This document shows, in pieces, positions 24,521 through 33,248 of a stretch of 33,531 bases of DNA (position 1 is its first letter; every line of letters begins with the position of its first letter). Below the pieces are notes generated by a model. The model did not search any database. It had not been told where the DNA came from and saw only the letters and a program-made list of their open reading frames with translations. Origin of the DNA: Acetobacteraceae bacterium (lineage in GTDB: Bacteria > Pseudomonadota > Alphaproteobacteria > Acetobacterales > Acetobacteraceae); contig JAFAXA010000021.1 of assembly GCA_019241425.1 (NCBI GenBank), positions 1 through 33,531 on the forward strand. The letters run 5' to 3'. The position numbers were made by a program, and so were the translations under genes.

Positions 24521-26890
24521 ATGCGCGACGTGCTGGAGCCGACCGACGATGCCGCCTGGTTGTTGGTGCAGCACGAATACGACCCGCTGCGCGAACATGA
24601 TGCGGAGGCCCGCTTTTCGGTCGGCAACGGCTTTCTCGGGGTACGCGGGGCGCGGGAGGCCAGTAGCGGCCCCGCCTGGGTATCCTGGACGCACACGCTG
24701 AACTGGGCCTGCGCGCCCCGCACCTATGTCGCCGGTCTGTTCGATCAACCCGATATCGAGCCCCGCGTACCGGCGCTGATACCCGCACCGGACTGGCTGA
24801 GCGTCACGCTCAGCGTCGACGGCGAGCCGGTTCGGCTGCATGCGGGCGAACCGCTTCTGCACCGCCGGACGCTCGACATGCGACGCGGCCTCATGTTGCT
24901 GGAATGGCAGCAGCGCACGCCGAACGGCGCCGTCGTCACGTTGCGCAGCCTCCGCCTTGTTTCGCAAGCGGATCGCGCAATCGCGCTGCAACGTATGCGC
25001 ATTCATGTGAGCGAGCCCGGTGCCAGGATCGGTTTCGAGGCCGCGTTCCCTCCGACCGGTCTCGGGCTGCACGCTCTCCGGCTTGAGCAAGATGCCGGCG
25101 TTTGGCGAACCGAGCGGTCGGGCAAGGGACTGGCGCTCGCATCCGCCGTCGCGTTGCGACGCGGCGAGGAGGAACTTGCGCCGGAGCAATGCGGCCAACT
25201 CAGATGGTCATGGACTTGGTCCAATGATCCGCCGCAGGTCGTCGCGTTCGAGCGCATCGTCGCGATGGTGCGCGATGACCACGGGATGCCTGGTAACGGG
25301 GCGGCGCGCGATGCATTGAAGCGGGCGCGCCGGGCGGGATCCGGCGGTGTGCTCGCCGCCCACGAGGCGGCCTGGACCGATCGCTGGCAAGACTGCGGCA
25401 TTGAGGTCGAGGGTGATCCAGCGGCGCAGCACGCGCTGCGTTTCGCCGCCTATCACCTCGCCAGCAGCGCGAACCCGCAGGATGAGCGTGTCTCCATCGG
25501 CGCCCGTGCCATGACCGGCGATTGCTATTGGGGCCATGTGTTCTGGGACACGGAGATTTTTCTGCTGCCATTCTACACGCTGACCTGGCCGGAAGCGGCG
25601 CGGGCATTGCTTGCCTATCGCTATCGCGGCCTCGGCGGCGCGCGCGCCAAAGCGGCACGATTGGGTTGGCGCGGCGCGATGTATCCTTGGGAATGTGCCG
25701 ACACCGGAGAGGAGAGTTCCCCGCCCTATGTTTTCGGCCCCGACGGACGCCCGGTGACGGTGCTGTGCGGAGAGCAGGAGCAGCATGTCAGCGCCGATAT
25801 CGCCTACGCCGTCTGGCATTATTGGCAGGTCACCGGGGACGACGAATTCCTTCGCGACCGAGGCGCGGAGATCATGCTGGAAACCGCCAGGTTCTGGACC
25901 AGCCGCGCCGACCCCGACGCCGAGGGCAGATACCACATCAAAGGCGTGATCGGCCCTGACGAGTATCATGAAGGCATCGACGACAACGCTTTCACCAATG
26001 TCATGGCGCGCTGGAATATCCGTCGCGCGCTCGACGTCGCCGCCTTCTTGCGCCGGCATTGGCCGGAGGCTTGGGAAAGACTGACGCAGGCGCTGCATCT
26101 CGACGACGCGGAACTCTCGCAATGGCGGAAGGCCGCGGATACGCTGGCGCTGGCCCGTGACACCGAAACCGGGATCCTTGAACAATTCGCTGGTTATTTC
26201 CGGCTGGAGGACATCGATCTCACACAGTACGCGGGGCGTGCCGCTTCCATCGACCTTGTGCTCGGGCGCGAGCGGACGCAGCGTTCCCAAGTGATCAAGC
26301 AAGCGGATGTAGTGGCGCTGCTCGCCTTGCTGCCGGACGAGTTCGACCGGACGACCCCCGCGGCAAGTTTCGGCTACTACGAACGGCGCTGCGCCCACGG
26401 CAGTTCGCTGAGCCGGCCGATGCACGCGCTGGTCGCTGCCCGACTCGGCGACAGTGCCAAGGCGTTGCGCTATTTCCATGAGGCTGCCGCCGCCGATCTC
26501 GGCGACAGCGCGGGAGAGAGCGCGGGCGGCATCCGCATCGCCAATCTCGGCGGACTCTGGCAGGTGGCGATCCTCGGCTTTGCCGGCGTGTCCTGGCGGG
26601 ATGGCGTTCTGTGCCTCTACCCGAGATTGCCGGCGACATGGAAACAGATGCGGTTTCGGCTCTGCTGGCAGGGACGACACCTCGCGTTCCGGATCGACCA
26701 GATCGCTCAGACCATCGCTGTCACGCTGAAACGAGGCGAGTCCCTGACAGTGTGCGGGCGCGGCGAGTCGCAATCCCTGACTCCTGGTGCCACGATCGCG
26801 GTGCCGTTGCCCGACGGCTTGCAATGCGTCGATCGCATTGCGGACGCCGCATCGGCGCTCAAAATGCCTGCAACTTTGGAAACCGATTAG
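24521..26890 (+). CDS. Glycoside hydrolase family 65 phosphorylase
   Basis: 789 residues, the usual length for GH65 disaccharide phosphorylases. The N-terminal beta-sandwich (about 1-260) starts with RFSVGNGFLGVRG; the (alpha/alpha)6 barrel contains FWDTEIFLLPFYTLTWPEAARALL, GAMYPWECADTGEE and GVIGPDEYHEGIDDNAFTN, whose Glu481 region holds the general acid. Phosphate-site blocks KQADVVALL and HGSSLSRPMHALVAARLG are present, so phosphorolysis is expected rather than hydrolysis. GH65 enzymes split maltose, trehalose, kojibiose, nigerose or glucosylglycerol, giving beta-glucose-1-phosphate; specificity cannot be read here. GAAAGGAAAGAG precedes the ATG. No beta-phosphoglucomutase gene is nearby. 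The stop is 11 bases from the convergent ugpC-like gene. Confidence 0.92.
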   Translation: MRDVLEPTDDAAWLLVQHEYDPLREHDAEARFSVGNGFLGVRGAREASSGPAWVSWTHTLNWACAPRTYVAGLFDQPDIEPRVPALIPAPDWLSVTLSVDGEPVRLHAGEPLLHRRTLDMRRGLMLLEWQQRTPNGAVVTLRSLRLVSQADRAIALQRMRIHVSEPGARIGFEAAFPPTGLGLHALRLEQDAGVWRTERSGKGLALASAVALRRGEEELAPEQCGQLRWSWTWSNDPPQVVAFERIVAMVRDDHGMPGNGAARDALKRARRAGSGGVLAAHEAAWTDRWQDCGIEVEGDPAAQHALRFAAYHLASSANPQDERVSIGARAMTGDCYWGHVFWDTEIFLLPFYTLTWPEAARALLAYRYRGLGGARAKAARLGWRGAMYPWECADTGEESSPPYVFGPDGRPVTVLCGEQEQHVSADIAYAVWHYWQVTGDDEFLRDRGAEIMLETARFWTSRADPDAEGRYHIKGVIGPDEYHEGIDDNAFTNVMARWNIRRALDVAAFLRRHWPEAWERLTQALHLDDAELSQWRKAADTLALARDTETGILEQFAGYFRLEDIDLTQYAGRAASIDLVLGRERTQRSQVIKQADVVALLALLPDEFDRTTPAASFGYYERRCAHGSSLSRPMHALVAARLGDSAKALRYFHEAAAADLGDSAGESAGGIRIANLGGLWQVAILGFAGVSWRDGVLCLYPRLPATWKQMRFRLCWQGRHLAFRIDQIAQTIAVTLKRGESLTVCGRGESQSLTPGATIAVPLPDGLQCVDRIADAASALKMPATLETD

Positions 26891-26901
26891 CGCCGCTCTC
26901 G

Positions 26902-27993
26902 TCAGCCGTCACTTGAAGCCGAAGGTTGCGACGGCAAGATGCGCCGGCCGGATTTCCGCTCGAACAGATGCAAATGCTGCGGCGGCAGCGCCAGTTTCAT
27001 CACCTCACCCGAGGGCACGGCGCCGGGAATGCGCGCGACCAGATCCTCATCGGTTCCGATGAGCCTTCCATGCACCACCGTTTCCGAACCGAGCGGCTCG
27101 ACCAGATCCACCTGCATCCTCAGATCACCCCGCCCGGTCTCGACATATTCCGGCCTGATGCCGACGGTGACGGACTTCTCGCCGGCCGTGAGCCGGAACG
27201 GCAGAGCGAGCGCGCACCCCGCCTTCAGGCATACGGCCGCTCCGTCTCCCGTCAGCTCGCCGTCCAGAAAATTCATGGACGGCGCGCCGATGAAGCCGGC
27301 GACATAGCGATCGGCCGGACGCTCGAAAACCTCGAGCGGCGTCGCAAGCTGGGCCGGACGGCCCTCATGCATCACCAGCAGGCGATCGCCAAGGGTCATT
27401 GCCTCGACCTGATCATGGGTCACGTAGAGGCTGGTGACGCCGAGCCGGCGTTGCAGCTTGCGGATCTCGGCCCGCATCTGCACGCGCAGCTTGGCGTCCA
27501 GATTGGAGAGCGGCTCGTCGAACAGGAACAGCTTCGGCTCCCGCACGATCGCCCGTCCCATCGCGACCCGCTGCCGTTGACCGCCGGAAAGCTGACGCGG
27601 CTTGCGATCGAGCGTGGACGCTTCGAGACCGAGCAACGAGGCCGCCTCGCCGACGCGGCGGCCGATCTCCCCTTTGCTCATGCCCCGGATGCGCAAGCCG
27701 TAGGCCATGTTGTCGAACACGCTCATATGCGGATAGAGGGCGTAGTTCTGAAACACCATCGCCATGTCCCGTTCGCTCGGGTCGAGGCGGGTAATGTCGT
27801 TTCCGTCCAGCTTCACGCGGCCGGATGTCGGTGCGTCGAGTCCGGCGACCAGGCGCAGCAGCGTCGACTTGCCGCAGCCGGACGCGCCGACAATCACCAG
27901 CATCTCGCCGTCGCCGACCGACAGATCGACGCCGTGCAACACGTGGGTTGCGCCGAAGCTCTTGCGCAGGCCGTCGAGTTCCAGCCGCGCCAC
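26902..27993 (-). CDS. ugpC: ABC transporter ATP-binding protein, UgpC/MalK type
   Basis: 363 residues. Walker A GASGCGKST (about 37-45), Q-loop in VFQNYALYPHMSV, signature LSGGQRQRVAMGRAI, Walker B LFLFDEPLSNLDAK and the H-loop VTHDQ are all intact. The C-terminal third is the regulatory OB/TOBE domain of MalK/UgpC-type importers (VTVGIRPEYVE, DLVEPLGSETVVHGRL). It powers the importer formed with the two permeases upstream in transcription. The start is a GTG whose first base is the last base of the ugpE stop (TAGTG), so the genes are translationally coupled; longer open frame upstream reads through ugpE out of frame. Named from operon context with the UgpB-like binding protein. Confidence 0.92.
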   Translation of the reverse strand: MARLELDGLRKSFGATHVLHGVDLSVGDGEMLVIVGASGCGKSTLLRLVAGLDAPTSGRVKLDGNDITRLDPSERDMAMVFQNYALYPHMSVFDNMAYGLRIRGMSKGEIGRRVGEAASLLGLEASTLDRKPRQLSGGQRQRVAMGRAIVREPKLFLFDEPLSNLDAKLRVQMRAEIRKLQRRLGVTSLYVTHDQVEAMTLGDRLLVMHEGRPAQLATPLEVFERPADRYVAGFIGAPSMNFLDGELTGDGAAVCLKAGCALALPFRLTAGEKSVTVGIRPEYVETGRGDLRMQVDLVEPLGSETVVHGRLIGTDEDLVARIPGAVPSGEVMKLALPPQHLHLFERKSGRRILPSQPSASSDG

Positions 27994-28820
27994 TACTTCT
28001 CGCCCTCGGTCAGCCCTTTCACGAACCATCGCTGCATCAGCAGCACCACCGCGACCGGCGGCAGGAGCGCCAGCGTCGCGACCGCCATCACCTCGTCCCA
28101 CGGTGTCAGCGACTCGACGCCGATCATGCGCACGATGCCGACCACCACCGTGTCGAGACGCGGGTCGGTGGCGACGAGCAGCGGCCACAGATACTGGTTC
28201 CAGCCGTAAACGAACAGGATCACGAACAGCGCCGCGATATTGGCGGCCGAAACCGGGATCAGAATGTCCACCAGGAACCGCCACGGCCCCGCGCCATCCA
28301 TCCGGGCCGCTTCCATCAATTCGTCCGGCACTGCCAGGAAAACCTGGCGGAACAGCAGGGTCGCGGTCGCGGAGGCGATCAGCGGCACGGTCAAGCCGCC
28401 GAAACTGTTGATCAGCCCGAGATCGCTCATGACCAGATAGGTCGGCACGATGCGCACCTCGACCGGCAGCATCAAGGTCAGGAAGATTGTCCAGAACGCC
28501 ACCATCCGGAACGGAAAGCGGAAAAACGCGACGGCGTAGGCGGACAGCAGGGAAACGGCGATCTTGCCGAACGCGATCGCCAGCGCCATGCAAGCCGAGA
28601 TCATCAGCATGTGCGGCACGCTGGCCTCGCCATTGACGCCGGGGCCAAGCAGCACCCGCCGGTACACGTCGAGGCCGGACAGATGCGGCAGCAACGAAAG
28701 CTCGCCGCGCGCGATGCTGTGCGATAGCTGTGTCGATCCGGCGAAGATCAGCCACACCGGCAACAGAAACAGCAGCACGCCGCAGCAGAGCACCGCATGG
28801 GCGAGCCAGTTGGCGCGCAT
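27993..28820 (-). CDS. ugpE: ABC transporter permease, UgpE-like
   Basis: 275 residues with six predicted helices and the cytoplasmic EAA loop ELMEAARMDGAGPWRFLVDILIPVSAANIA that contacts the ATPase. Other family blocks are LMLPVEVRIVPTYLVMSDLGLINSFGGL and the end WFVKGLTEGEK. This matches UgpE, the second permease of the glycerol-3-phosphate importer (MalG-type). The ATG overlaps the ugpA stop by one base (TGATG) and the stop overlaps the ugpC start, so the operon is tightly packed. Inner-membrane protein; partner of UgpA and UgpC. Confidence 0.93.
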   Translation of the reverse strand: MRANWLAHAVLCCGVLLFLLPVWLIFAGSTQLSHSIARGELSLLPHLSGLDVYRRVLLGPGVNGEASVPHMLMISACMALAIAFGKIAVSLLSAYAVAFFRFPFRMVAFWTIFLTLMLPVEVRIVPTYLVMSDLGLINSFGGLTVPLIASATATLLFRQVFLAVPDELMEAARMDGAGPWRFLVDILIPVSAANIAALFVILFVYGWNQYLWPLLVATDPRLDTVVVGIVRMIGVESLTPWDEVMAVATLALLPPVAVVLLMQRWFVKGLTEGEK

Positions 28821-29710
28821 CAATGCCGCTGCCGTCCCAGAAAGCGGAACTGCGCCGCCGTGAGCGCGATCACGCCGAGCATCAGCACCACCGATTGCGC
28901 CGAGGAGGAGCCGAGATCGCCGTTGTCGTGGCCGTCGCGGAACACCTTGACCACGAGCGTCTGCGTCGCCTGCGCGGGACCGCCCTGGGTCATCGCTTGG
29001 ATGGTGCCGAACGTGTCGAACGCAGCGTAGACCAGATTGACGATCAGCAGAAAAAACAGCGTCGGGCTCAGCAGCGGCAGCAGGATCGTGCGGAAGCGCC
29101 GCCAGCCGCGCGCGCCGTCCACCTGCGCCGCTTCGATCACCGCACGGGGGATCGATTGCAGGCCGGCCAGCAGGAAGATGAAATTGTAGCTGACCTGTTT
29201 CCAGGCGCTCGCCAGAACCACGACCAGCAGCGCCTGACCGCCATTCAGCTTGTAATCCCAGTGTCCCCCCGCGAGCGACAGCAGGCGGTCGAGCGGCCTG
29301 CCGAGCAAGCCGATCTGCGGATGCACGAGCAGGATCCACAACACCGCCGCGAGCGCAGGCGCGACGGCATACGGCCAGATCAGCAGTGTGCGATAGACCG
29401 CGCGGCCGCGTATGTCGGCGTCTGCAAACACCGCCAGCGGCAAGGCGACCAGCATCGAGATCGATGCGACCGCAAAGCAGAAAACGATCGTACGAGCAAC
29501 TGTTGCGATGTATAGCGGATCTCCGAACAACGCCGCGTAATTGTCGAAGCCGACGAACACGCTCGCCAAGCCGAACGGGTCTTCGCTGTGCAGGCTCATC
29601 CAGCACGCGTGCAGCGCCGGCCAGACAAAGAAAACGACGGTGAGCAGAAGTTGCGGCGCAACCAGCGCCGCCGGAAGCAGGCGGCCGGGAAAAATGGTCC
29701 GCCGTTCCAT
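28820..29710 (-). CDS. ugpA: ABC transporter permease, UgpA-like
   Basis: 296 residues, six predicted helices. The start LLPAALVAPQLLLTVVFFVWPALHACWMSLHSEDPFG and the FVGFDNYAALFGDP block are characteristic of UgpA and MalF-type sugar permeases. The EAA loop is RAVIEAAQVDGARGWRRFRTILLPLLSP, and FDTFGTIQAMTQGGPAQATQTLVVKV follows as in UgpA. ATG at 29708-29710, five bases after the ugpB stop. With UgpE it forms the membrane channel that receives substrate from the periplasmic binding protein. Confidence 0.94.
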   Translation of the reverse strand: MERRTIFPGRLLPAALVAPQLLLTVVFFVWPALHACWMSLHSEDPFGLASVFVGFDNYAALFGDPLYIATVARTIVFCFAVASISMLVALPLAVFADADIRGRAVYRTLLIWPYAVAPALAAVLWILLVHPQIGLLGRPLDRLLSLAGGHWDYKLNGGQALLVVVLASAWKQVSYNFIFLLAGLQSIPRAVIEAAQVDGARGWRRFRTILLPLLSPTLFFLLIVNLVYAAFDTFGTIQAMTQGGPAQATQTLVVKVFRDGHDNGDLGSSSAQSVVLMLGVIALTAAQFRFLGRQRH

Positions 29711-29715
29711 GAAGC

Positions 29716-31056
29716 CTACGCGCGCACCGAGCGCTGGAAGTCGCGCAGCACCTTGTTGCCCCGCTCCACCGCGCGATCCAGCGCCGCTTGCGCGGTCTGC
29801 TCGCCTTGCAGCGCCCGCTCGATTTCTTCCTCCAGGATGGTGCGGATCTCCGGCAGCCGGCCGAGCCGGAGTCCCCGGGAATTGTCCGTCACATGGCCAC
29901 GCGTCAATTGCCGGATCGGGATGTCGGCGCCCGGATTCTGCTCGTACCAGCCCTGCTGGCGCGACAACTCGTAGCCCGCTTCAGTCGTCGGGATGTAGCC
30001 GGTTTTCTGGTGCCACAGCGCCACTTGATCGGGCTCCGCGATGAACGCCATCAGCGCCCCAACCGCCCGGTATTCTTCCGCGGTGCGGTTCGGCGCTGTC
30101 ATCGCCCACAGGCTCGCGCCGCCGATGATCGCGTTGTTCGGCGCGGCGATCACCGCGGGATCGAACGGCAGCATCGCCTCGCCCCAGCGGAATTTCGAAG
30201 TTCGCGAATAAAGGCCGCGATTGCCCGAGGATTCGAACATGATCGCGGCCGTTCCGGCGGGAAACAGGTTCTCCGGGGCGTCGCCGCGACCGCCGTAACG
30301 GAACGTCCCGTCCCGGCTCATGTCCATCAACCGTTGCAGATGCCTGGCATGGGCCGGGCTGTTGAAGACGAGTTCGGCGCCGAGGCCGTTGAAGCCGTCC
30401 GCCTCCGTTGCAAATGGCAGGTCGTGGATGGCGCTGTACTGCTCGAACTGGATCCAGCTCGGCCAGCTCGTCATCATCGGCACCTCGATCGCGTTCTTCG
30501 CCTTCAACTGCGCACAGGCCGAAACGAGGCCGGGCCATGTAGCGGGCGGTTGTTCCGGATCGAGACCGGCAGCCGCGAACGCGTCCTTGTTGTACCACAT
30601 GACGGCGGTGGAGGAGTTGAAGGGCATGGAAGCGAGCCGGCCATCCGGCAAGCTGTAATATCCCCGCACGGCCGGAACGAACTGCGCAGGATCGATGGTG
30701 ACACCGGCCTCCTGCGCCAATTGCCAGTTCTGCTTGACGGCCTTCCCCGCCGCCAGCATCGAGCCCGTGCCGACCTCGAAAATCTGCGCGACGTGAGGCG
30801 CCTGACCGGCGCGAAAAGCGGCAATCGTTGCGTTGAGCAAATCGGGGTAGGTGCCTTTGTAGACGGCGGTGATCTCGGCCCGATCCTGGCTCGCGTTGAA
30901 GTCGGCGGCGACCCGGTTCACTTGCTCGGCGTTGGCGGCGGTCATGGCGTGCCACCAAACGATCGGCGTGCGCGCACTCTGCGCGCTGCTGCGCGTGCCG
31001 AACAGGCCGGACACCGCCAACCCCGCCGATGCGGCGATCACCTCGCGACGCTTCAT
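29716..31056 (-). CDS. ugpB: Periplasmic substrate-binding protein, UgpB-like
   Basis: 446 residues. A signal peptide begins with KRREVIAASAG, a possible Tat motif, and ends near SSAQ. The mature protein closely follows E. coli UgpB as I recall it: WWHAMTAANAEQVNRVAADFN, AVYKGTYPDLLNATIAAFRAGQAPHVAQIFEVGTGSML, GYYSLPDGRLASMPFNSSTAVMWYNKDAFAAAGLDPEQPPATW, NAIIGGASLWAM, WHQKTGYIPTT and GLRLGRLPEIR. UgpB binds glycerol-3-phosphate and glycerophosphocholine. GAGGAG sets the ATG at 31054-31056; the open frame to 31095 has no site. First gene of the ugpBAEC unit, divergent from glpK, with a palindrome between. Confidence 0.95.
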   Translation of the reverse strand: MKRREVIAASAGLAVSGLFGTRSSAQSARTPIVWWHAMTAANAEQVNRVAADFNASQDRAEITAVYKGTYPDLLNATIAAFRAGQAPHVAQIFEVGTGSMLAAGKAVKQNWQLAQEAGVTIDPAQFVPAVRGYYSLPDGRLASMPFNSSTAVMWYNKDAFAAAGLDPEQPPATWPGLVSACAQLKAKNAIEVPMMTSWPSWIQFEQYSAIHDLPFATEADGFNGLGAELVFNSPAHARHLQRLMDMSRDGTFRYGGRGDAPENLFPAGTAAIMFESSGNRGLYSRTSKFRWGEAMLPFDPAVIAAPNNAIIGGASLWAMTAPNRTAEEYRAVGALMAFIAEPDQVALWHQKTGYIPTTEAGYELSRQQGWYEQNPGADIPIRQLTRGHVTDNSRGLRLGRLPEIRTILEEEIERALQGEQTAQAALDRAVERGNKVLRDFQRSVRA

Positions 31057-31108
31057 CGTCAGTCGCTCCTCTTCGGACACGGACCCTGTCGGCACGCCCT
31101 ATTACCGT

Positions 31109-31129
31109 CCGTCGCGATTTGTGCGACGG
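31109..31129. promoter_or_regulatory. Candidate operator palindrome between ugpB and glpK
   Basis: CCGTCGC (31109-31115) and GCGACGG (31123-31129) form a perfect seven-base inverted repeat around a seven-base AT-richer centre (GATTTGT). It lies in the 172-base space between the divergent ugpB and glpK starts, about 53 bases before the ugpB ATG. A dimeric repressor controlling both is plausible; no regulator gene is in the window. Confidence 0.5.
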
Positions 31130-31192
31130 TTTGCTGAGAGCGGCAAGCAAGCCGCGCTCGCCGTAACGGCTCCGTCCTGAGAGGGGGCCGGC

Positions 31193-31222
31193 ATGAATGC
31201 GCTCAACCCACGCAGGGCGTGA
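31193..31222 (+). CDS. Nine-residue leader ORF before glpK
   Basis: ATG at 31193 with a strong GAGAGGGGG five bases upstream opens MNALNPRRA and stops at TGA 31220-31222. It is in frame with glpK, which begins six bases after the stop. The glpK start itself has only a weak site, so ribosomes may load on the leader and re-initiate. Short and unproven; it could simply be a chance ORF. Confidence 0.35.
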   Translation: MNALNPRRA

Positions 31223-31228
31223 AGGCGG

Positions 31229-32731
31229 ATGTCCGGCTCGGTTCTCGTCATCGATCAAGGAACCACCTCGACCCGCGCCATCGTCTTCGATGCGGACGGG
31301 TTGCCGGTCGCGGCTGCCCAGCAGGAATTCGCCCAATTCTTCCCGCGCCCCGGCTGGGTCGAGCACGATCCTGAGGATCTGTGGCGGACGACGATCGCAA
31401 CCGCCCGGACCGCGCTTGCGCAAGCGGCGGATCGCGGCGTGTCGGTCGCCGCACTCGGCGTCGCCAACCAGCGCGAGACGGCGCTGGTGTGGGATCGCGC
31501 CACCGGACAACCGATTGGCCGCGCCATTGTTTGGCAGGACCGGCGCACGGCATCGCTCTGCGACGCCCTGAAAGCGGATGGTGCCGAGACCCTGGTTCGG
31601 GAAAGGGCGGGCTTGCTGCTCGATCCCTATTTCTCCGCGACCAAGATCGCGTGGATGCTGGATCACATCGACGGCGCCCGCGAGCGCGCGGCGCGCGGGC
31701 GTCTGGCGTTCGGCACCGTCGATACATTCCTGCTCTGGCGCATGACGAATGGCGCGGTTCATGCGACGGACGCGACCAATGCCTGCCGGACCGCGCTCTA
31801 CGACCTCCGGGCCGGCGATTGGAGTGACGAACTGCTCGCGCTGTTCAACGTGCCCCGGTCGCTGCTTCCGGTGGTGATGGACTGCGCGGCCGAGTTCGGC
31901 GTGACGGCCAAGGAGCATCTCGGCCGAGAGCTGCCGGTGCGCGGCATCGCGGGCGATCAGCAGGCGGCACTGATTGGACAAGCCTGTTTCCGGCCGGGGA
32001 TGGTGAAGTGCACGTACGGCACCGGGGCCTTTGTCGTGCTCAATACCGGCGAACAGCCGGTGCCCTCCTCCCACCGCTTGCTGACAACCGTTGCGTATCA
32101 ACTGAACGGCCGCCGCTGTTACGCTTTGGAAGGCTCCATCTTCTCTGCAGGGGCGACGGTGCAATGGCTGCGCGACGCGCTCGGCGTCGTGCGATCCTCT
32201 GCCGAAACGGGCGAGCTGGCGGCGCAGGCGGATCCCGACCAGCCCGTGTATATCGTTCCCGCTTTCGTTGGCCTCGGGGCGCCGCATTGGGACGCGAGGG
32301 CGCGCGGCACGATCACCGGCATCACGCGCGGCACGACGCGGCGTGAGCTTGCCCGCGCCGCCCTGGAAAGCGTGGCCTATCAGACGCGCGATCTGCTCGA
32401 CGCGATGCACGCCGATCTCGGCGAGCGCGCCATCACCGGCACCGCGATCCGCGTCGATGGCGGCCTCAGCGCCAGCGACTGGACCATGCAGTGCGTGGCC
32501 GACATCATCGCCGCGCCGGTGGACCGGCCGACGGTGCGCGAAACGACGGCGCTCGGCGCGGCTTATCTCGCGGGCTCGCAGTCGGGGCTGTATCCGGCGC
32601 CCGATGCGTTCGCGGAGGGGTGGCGGTTGGAGCGGCGCTTCCTGCCGGCAATGGACGAGGCGGAGCGGCAAGCGAAATGCGCCGGCTGGGAAGACGCAAT
32701 CGCCCGCACCCTCTCCCGCCCGTCCGGATGA
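31229..32731 (+). CDS. glpK: Glycerol kinase
   Basis: 500 residues, the normal length. FGGY-kinase motifs run in order: [13 protein letters not shown] (phosphate-binding), [43 protein letters not shown] (glycerol-binding Arg-Glu), [80 protein letters not shown] and [22 protein letters not shown]. It phosphorylates glycerol to sn-glycerol-3-phosphate with ATP. Divergent from the ugpBAEC importer, consistent with joint glycerol/glycerophosphodiester use. No glpD or glpF in the window. A leader ORF lies directly upstream. Confidence 0.97.
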   Translation: MSGSVLVIDQGTTSTRAIVFDADGLPVAAAQQEFAQFFPRPGWVEHDPEDLWRTTIATARTALAQAADRGVSVAALGVANQRETALVWDRATGQPIGRAIVWQDRRTASLCDALKADGAETLVRERAGLLLDPYFSATKIAWMLDHIDGARERAARGRLAFGTVDTFLLWRMTNGAVHATDATNACRTALYDLRAGDWSDELLALFNVPRSLLPVVMDCAAEFGVTAKEHLGRELPVRGIAGDQQAALIGQACFRPGMVKCTYGTGAFVVLNTGEQPVPSSHRLLTTVAYQLNGRRCYALEGSIFSAGATVQWLRDALGVVRSSAETGELAAQADPDQPVYIVPAFVGLGAPHWDARARGTITGITRGTTRRELARAALESVAYQTRDLLDAMHADLGERAITGTAIRVDGGLSASDWTMQCVADIIAAPVDRPTVRETTALGAAYLAGSQSGLYPAPDAFAEGWRLERRFLPAMDEAERQAKCAGWEDAIARTLSRPSG

Positions 32732-32747
32732 GCGCGGCGTCCTCGGG

Positions 32748-33140
32748 CTACTCGAAGCGCCCGAGTTCCGTGCTTCCGGCGCAGTGACATGGTTTTCCGC
32801 GCGCCGTCTCGGCCGAAGCCGGAAAGGTGCAACGGCTTGATCGCGTCACGCATTGCGGCCCTTGTTCGGCCGACTTCGCCGGCGGCTGCGGGCGGCCGTC
32901 GGTCGGTTCGCTCCATTCGAAGCGATCGAGGGGGCCGCCCATTGCCCCGCCCCTGCTCATTCCCCCGCCGCCGGTCCCCATGCCGCCCGAAGCGCCGCCC
33001 ATGCCGCCGCCAGTGCCGCCCATGCCGCCGTGCTCGGCGGCCAGCAGCAGGGGCAGCGCAGGGCAGAACCCGTTTTGGCTGCACGTCCCGGGCAGCGTTC
33101 CCGCGAAAATCGCCGTCAGGGCCAAAAGCGATGCGATCAT
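32748..33140 (-). CDS. Small exported Gly/Met-rich, Cys-containing protein
   Basis: 130 residues, family not recognised. A signal peptide (IASLLALTAIFAG, cut near PGT or further on) leads to a Gly/Met-rich stretch of about 30 residues with Met recurring every few positions (GGMGG, GGGMGG, SGGMG), then a cysteine-rich end: CVTRSSRC and GKPCHC. Two upstream cysteines lie in CSQNGFC. Met- and Cys-rich exported proteins may bind copper or other metals, but nothing here proves it. GGGGAG sits seven bases before the ATG at 33138-33140. It converges with glpK (16 bases between) and is divergent from the caspase gene. Confidence 0.7.
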   Translation of the reverse strand: MIASLLALTAIFAGTLPGTCSQNGFCPALPLLLAAEHGGMGGTGGGMGGASGGMGTGGGGMSRGGAMGGPLDRFEWSEPTDGRPQPPAKSAEQGPQCVTRSSRCTFPASAETARGKPCHCAGSTELGRFE

Positions 33141-33153
33141 GCACAAGCTCCCC

Positions 33154-33169
33154 GGCGGGTCATCCCGCC
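33154..33169 (-). promoter_or_regulatory. Leader hairpin beside the ribosome-binding site of the Gly/Met-rich gene
   Basis: GGCGGG and CCCGCC pair perfectly across a four-base loop (33160-33163). On the minus strand the stem ends directly against the GGGGAG ribosome-binding site, so folding could influence translation. Confidence 0.35.
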
Positions 33170-33207
33170 AGTCCGTCCCTTCTATAGCTCCCGCAGACCT
33201 CGGCGAT

Positions 33208-33229
33208 TGATATCATAACGGTTGAACCG
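33208..33229. promoter_or_regulatory. Two adjacent palindromes between the Gly/Met-rich and caspase genes
   Basis: TGATATCA (33208-33215) is a perfect eight-base palindrome, and CGGTT-G-AACCG (33219-33229) follows three bases later. They lie in the 161-base divergent space. On the minus strand TATGAT, a 5/6 match to a -10 box, overlaps them. Operator or promoter function is plausible but unproven. Confidence 0.35.
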
Positions 33230-33248
33230 CCAGGGGAGAAGCCGGCCC

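Noticed and set aside
25208-26824. Minus-strand ORF of 538 codons over the GH65 gene
   Set aside because: No recognisable domain, and the plus strand carries all GH65 motifs.
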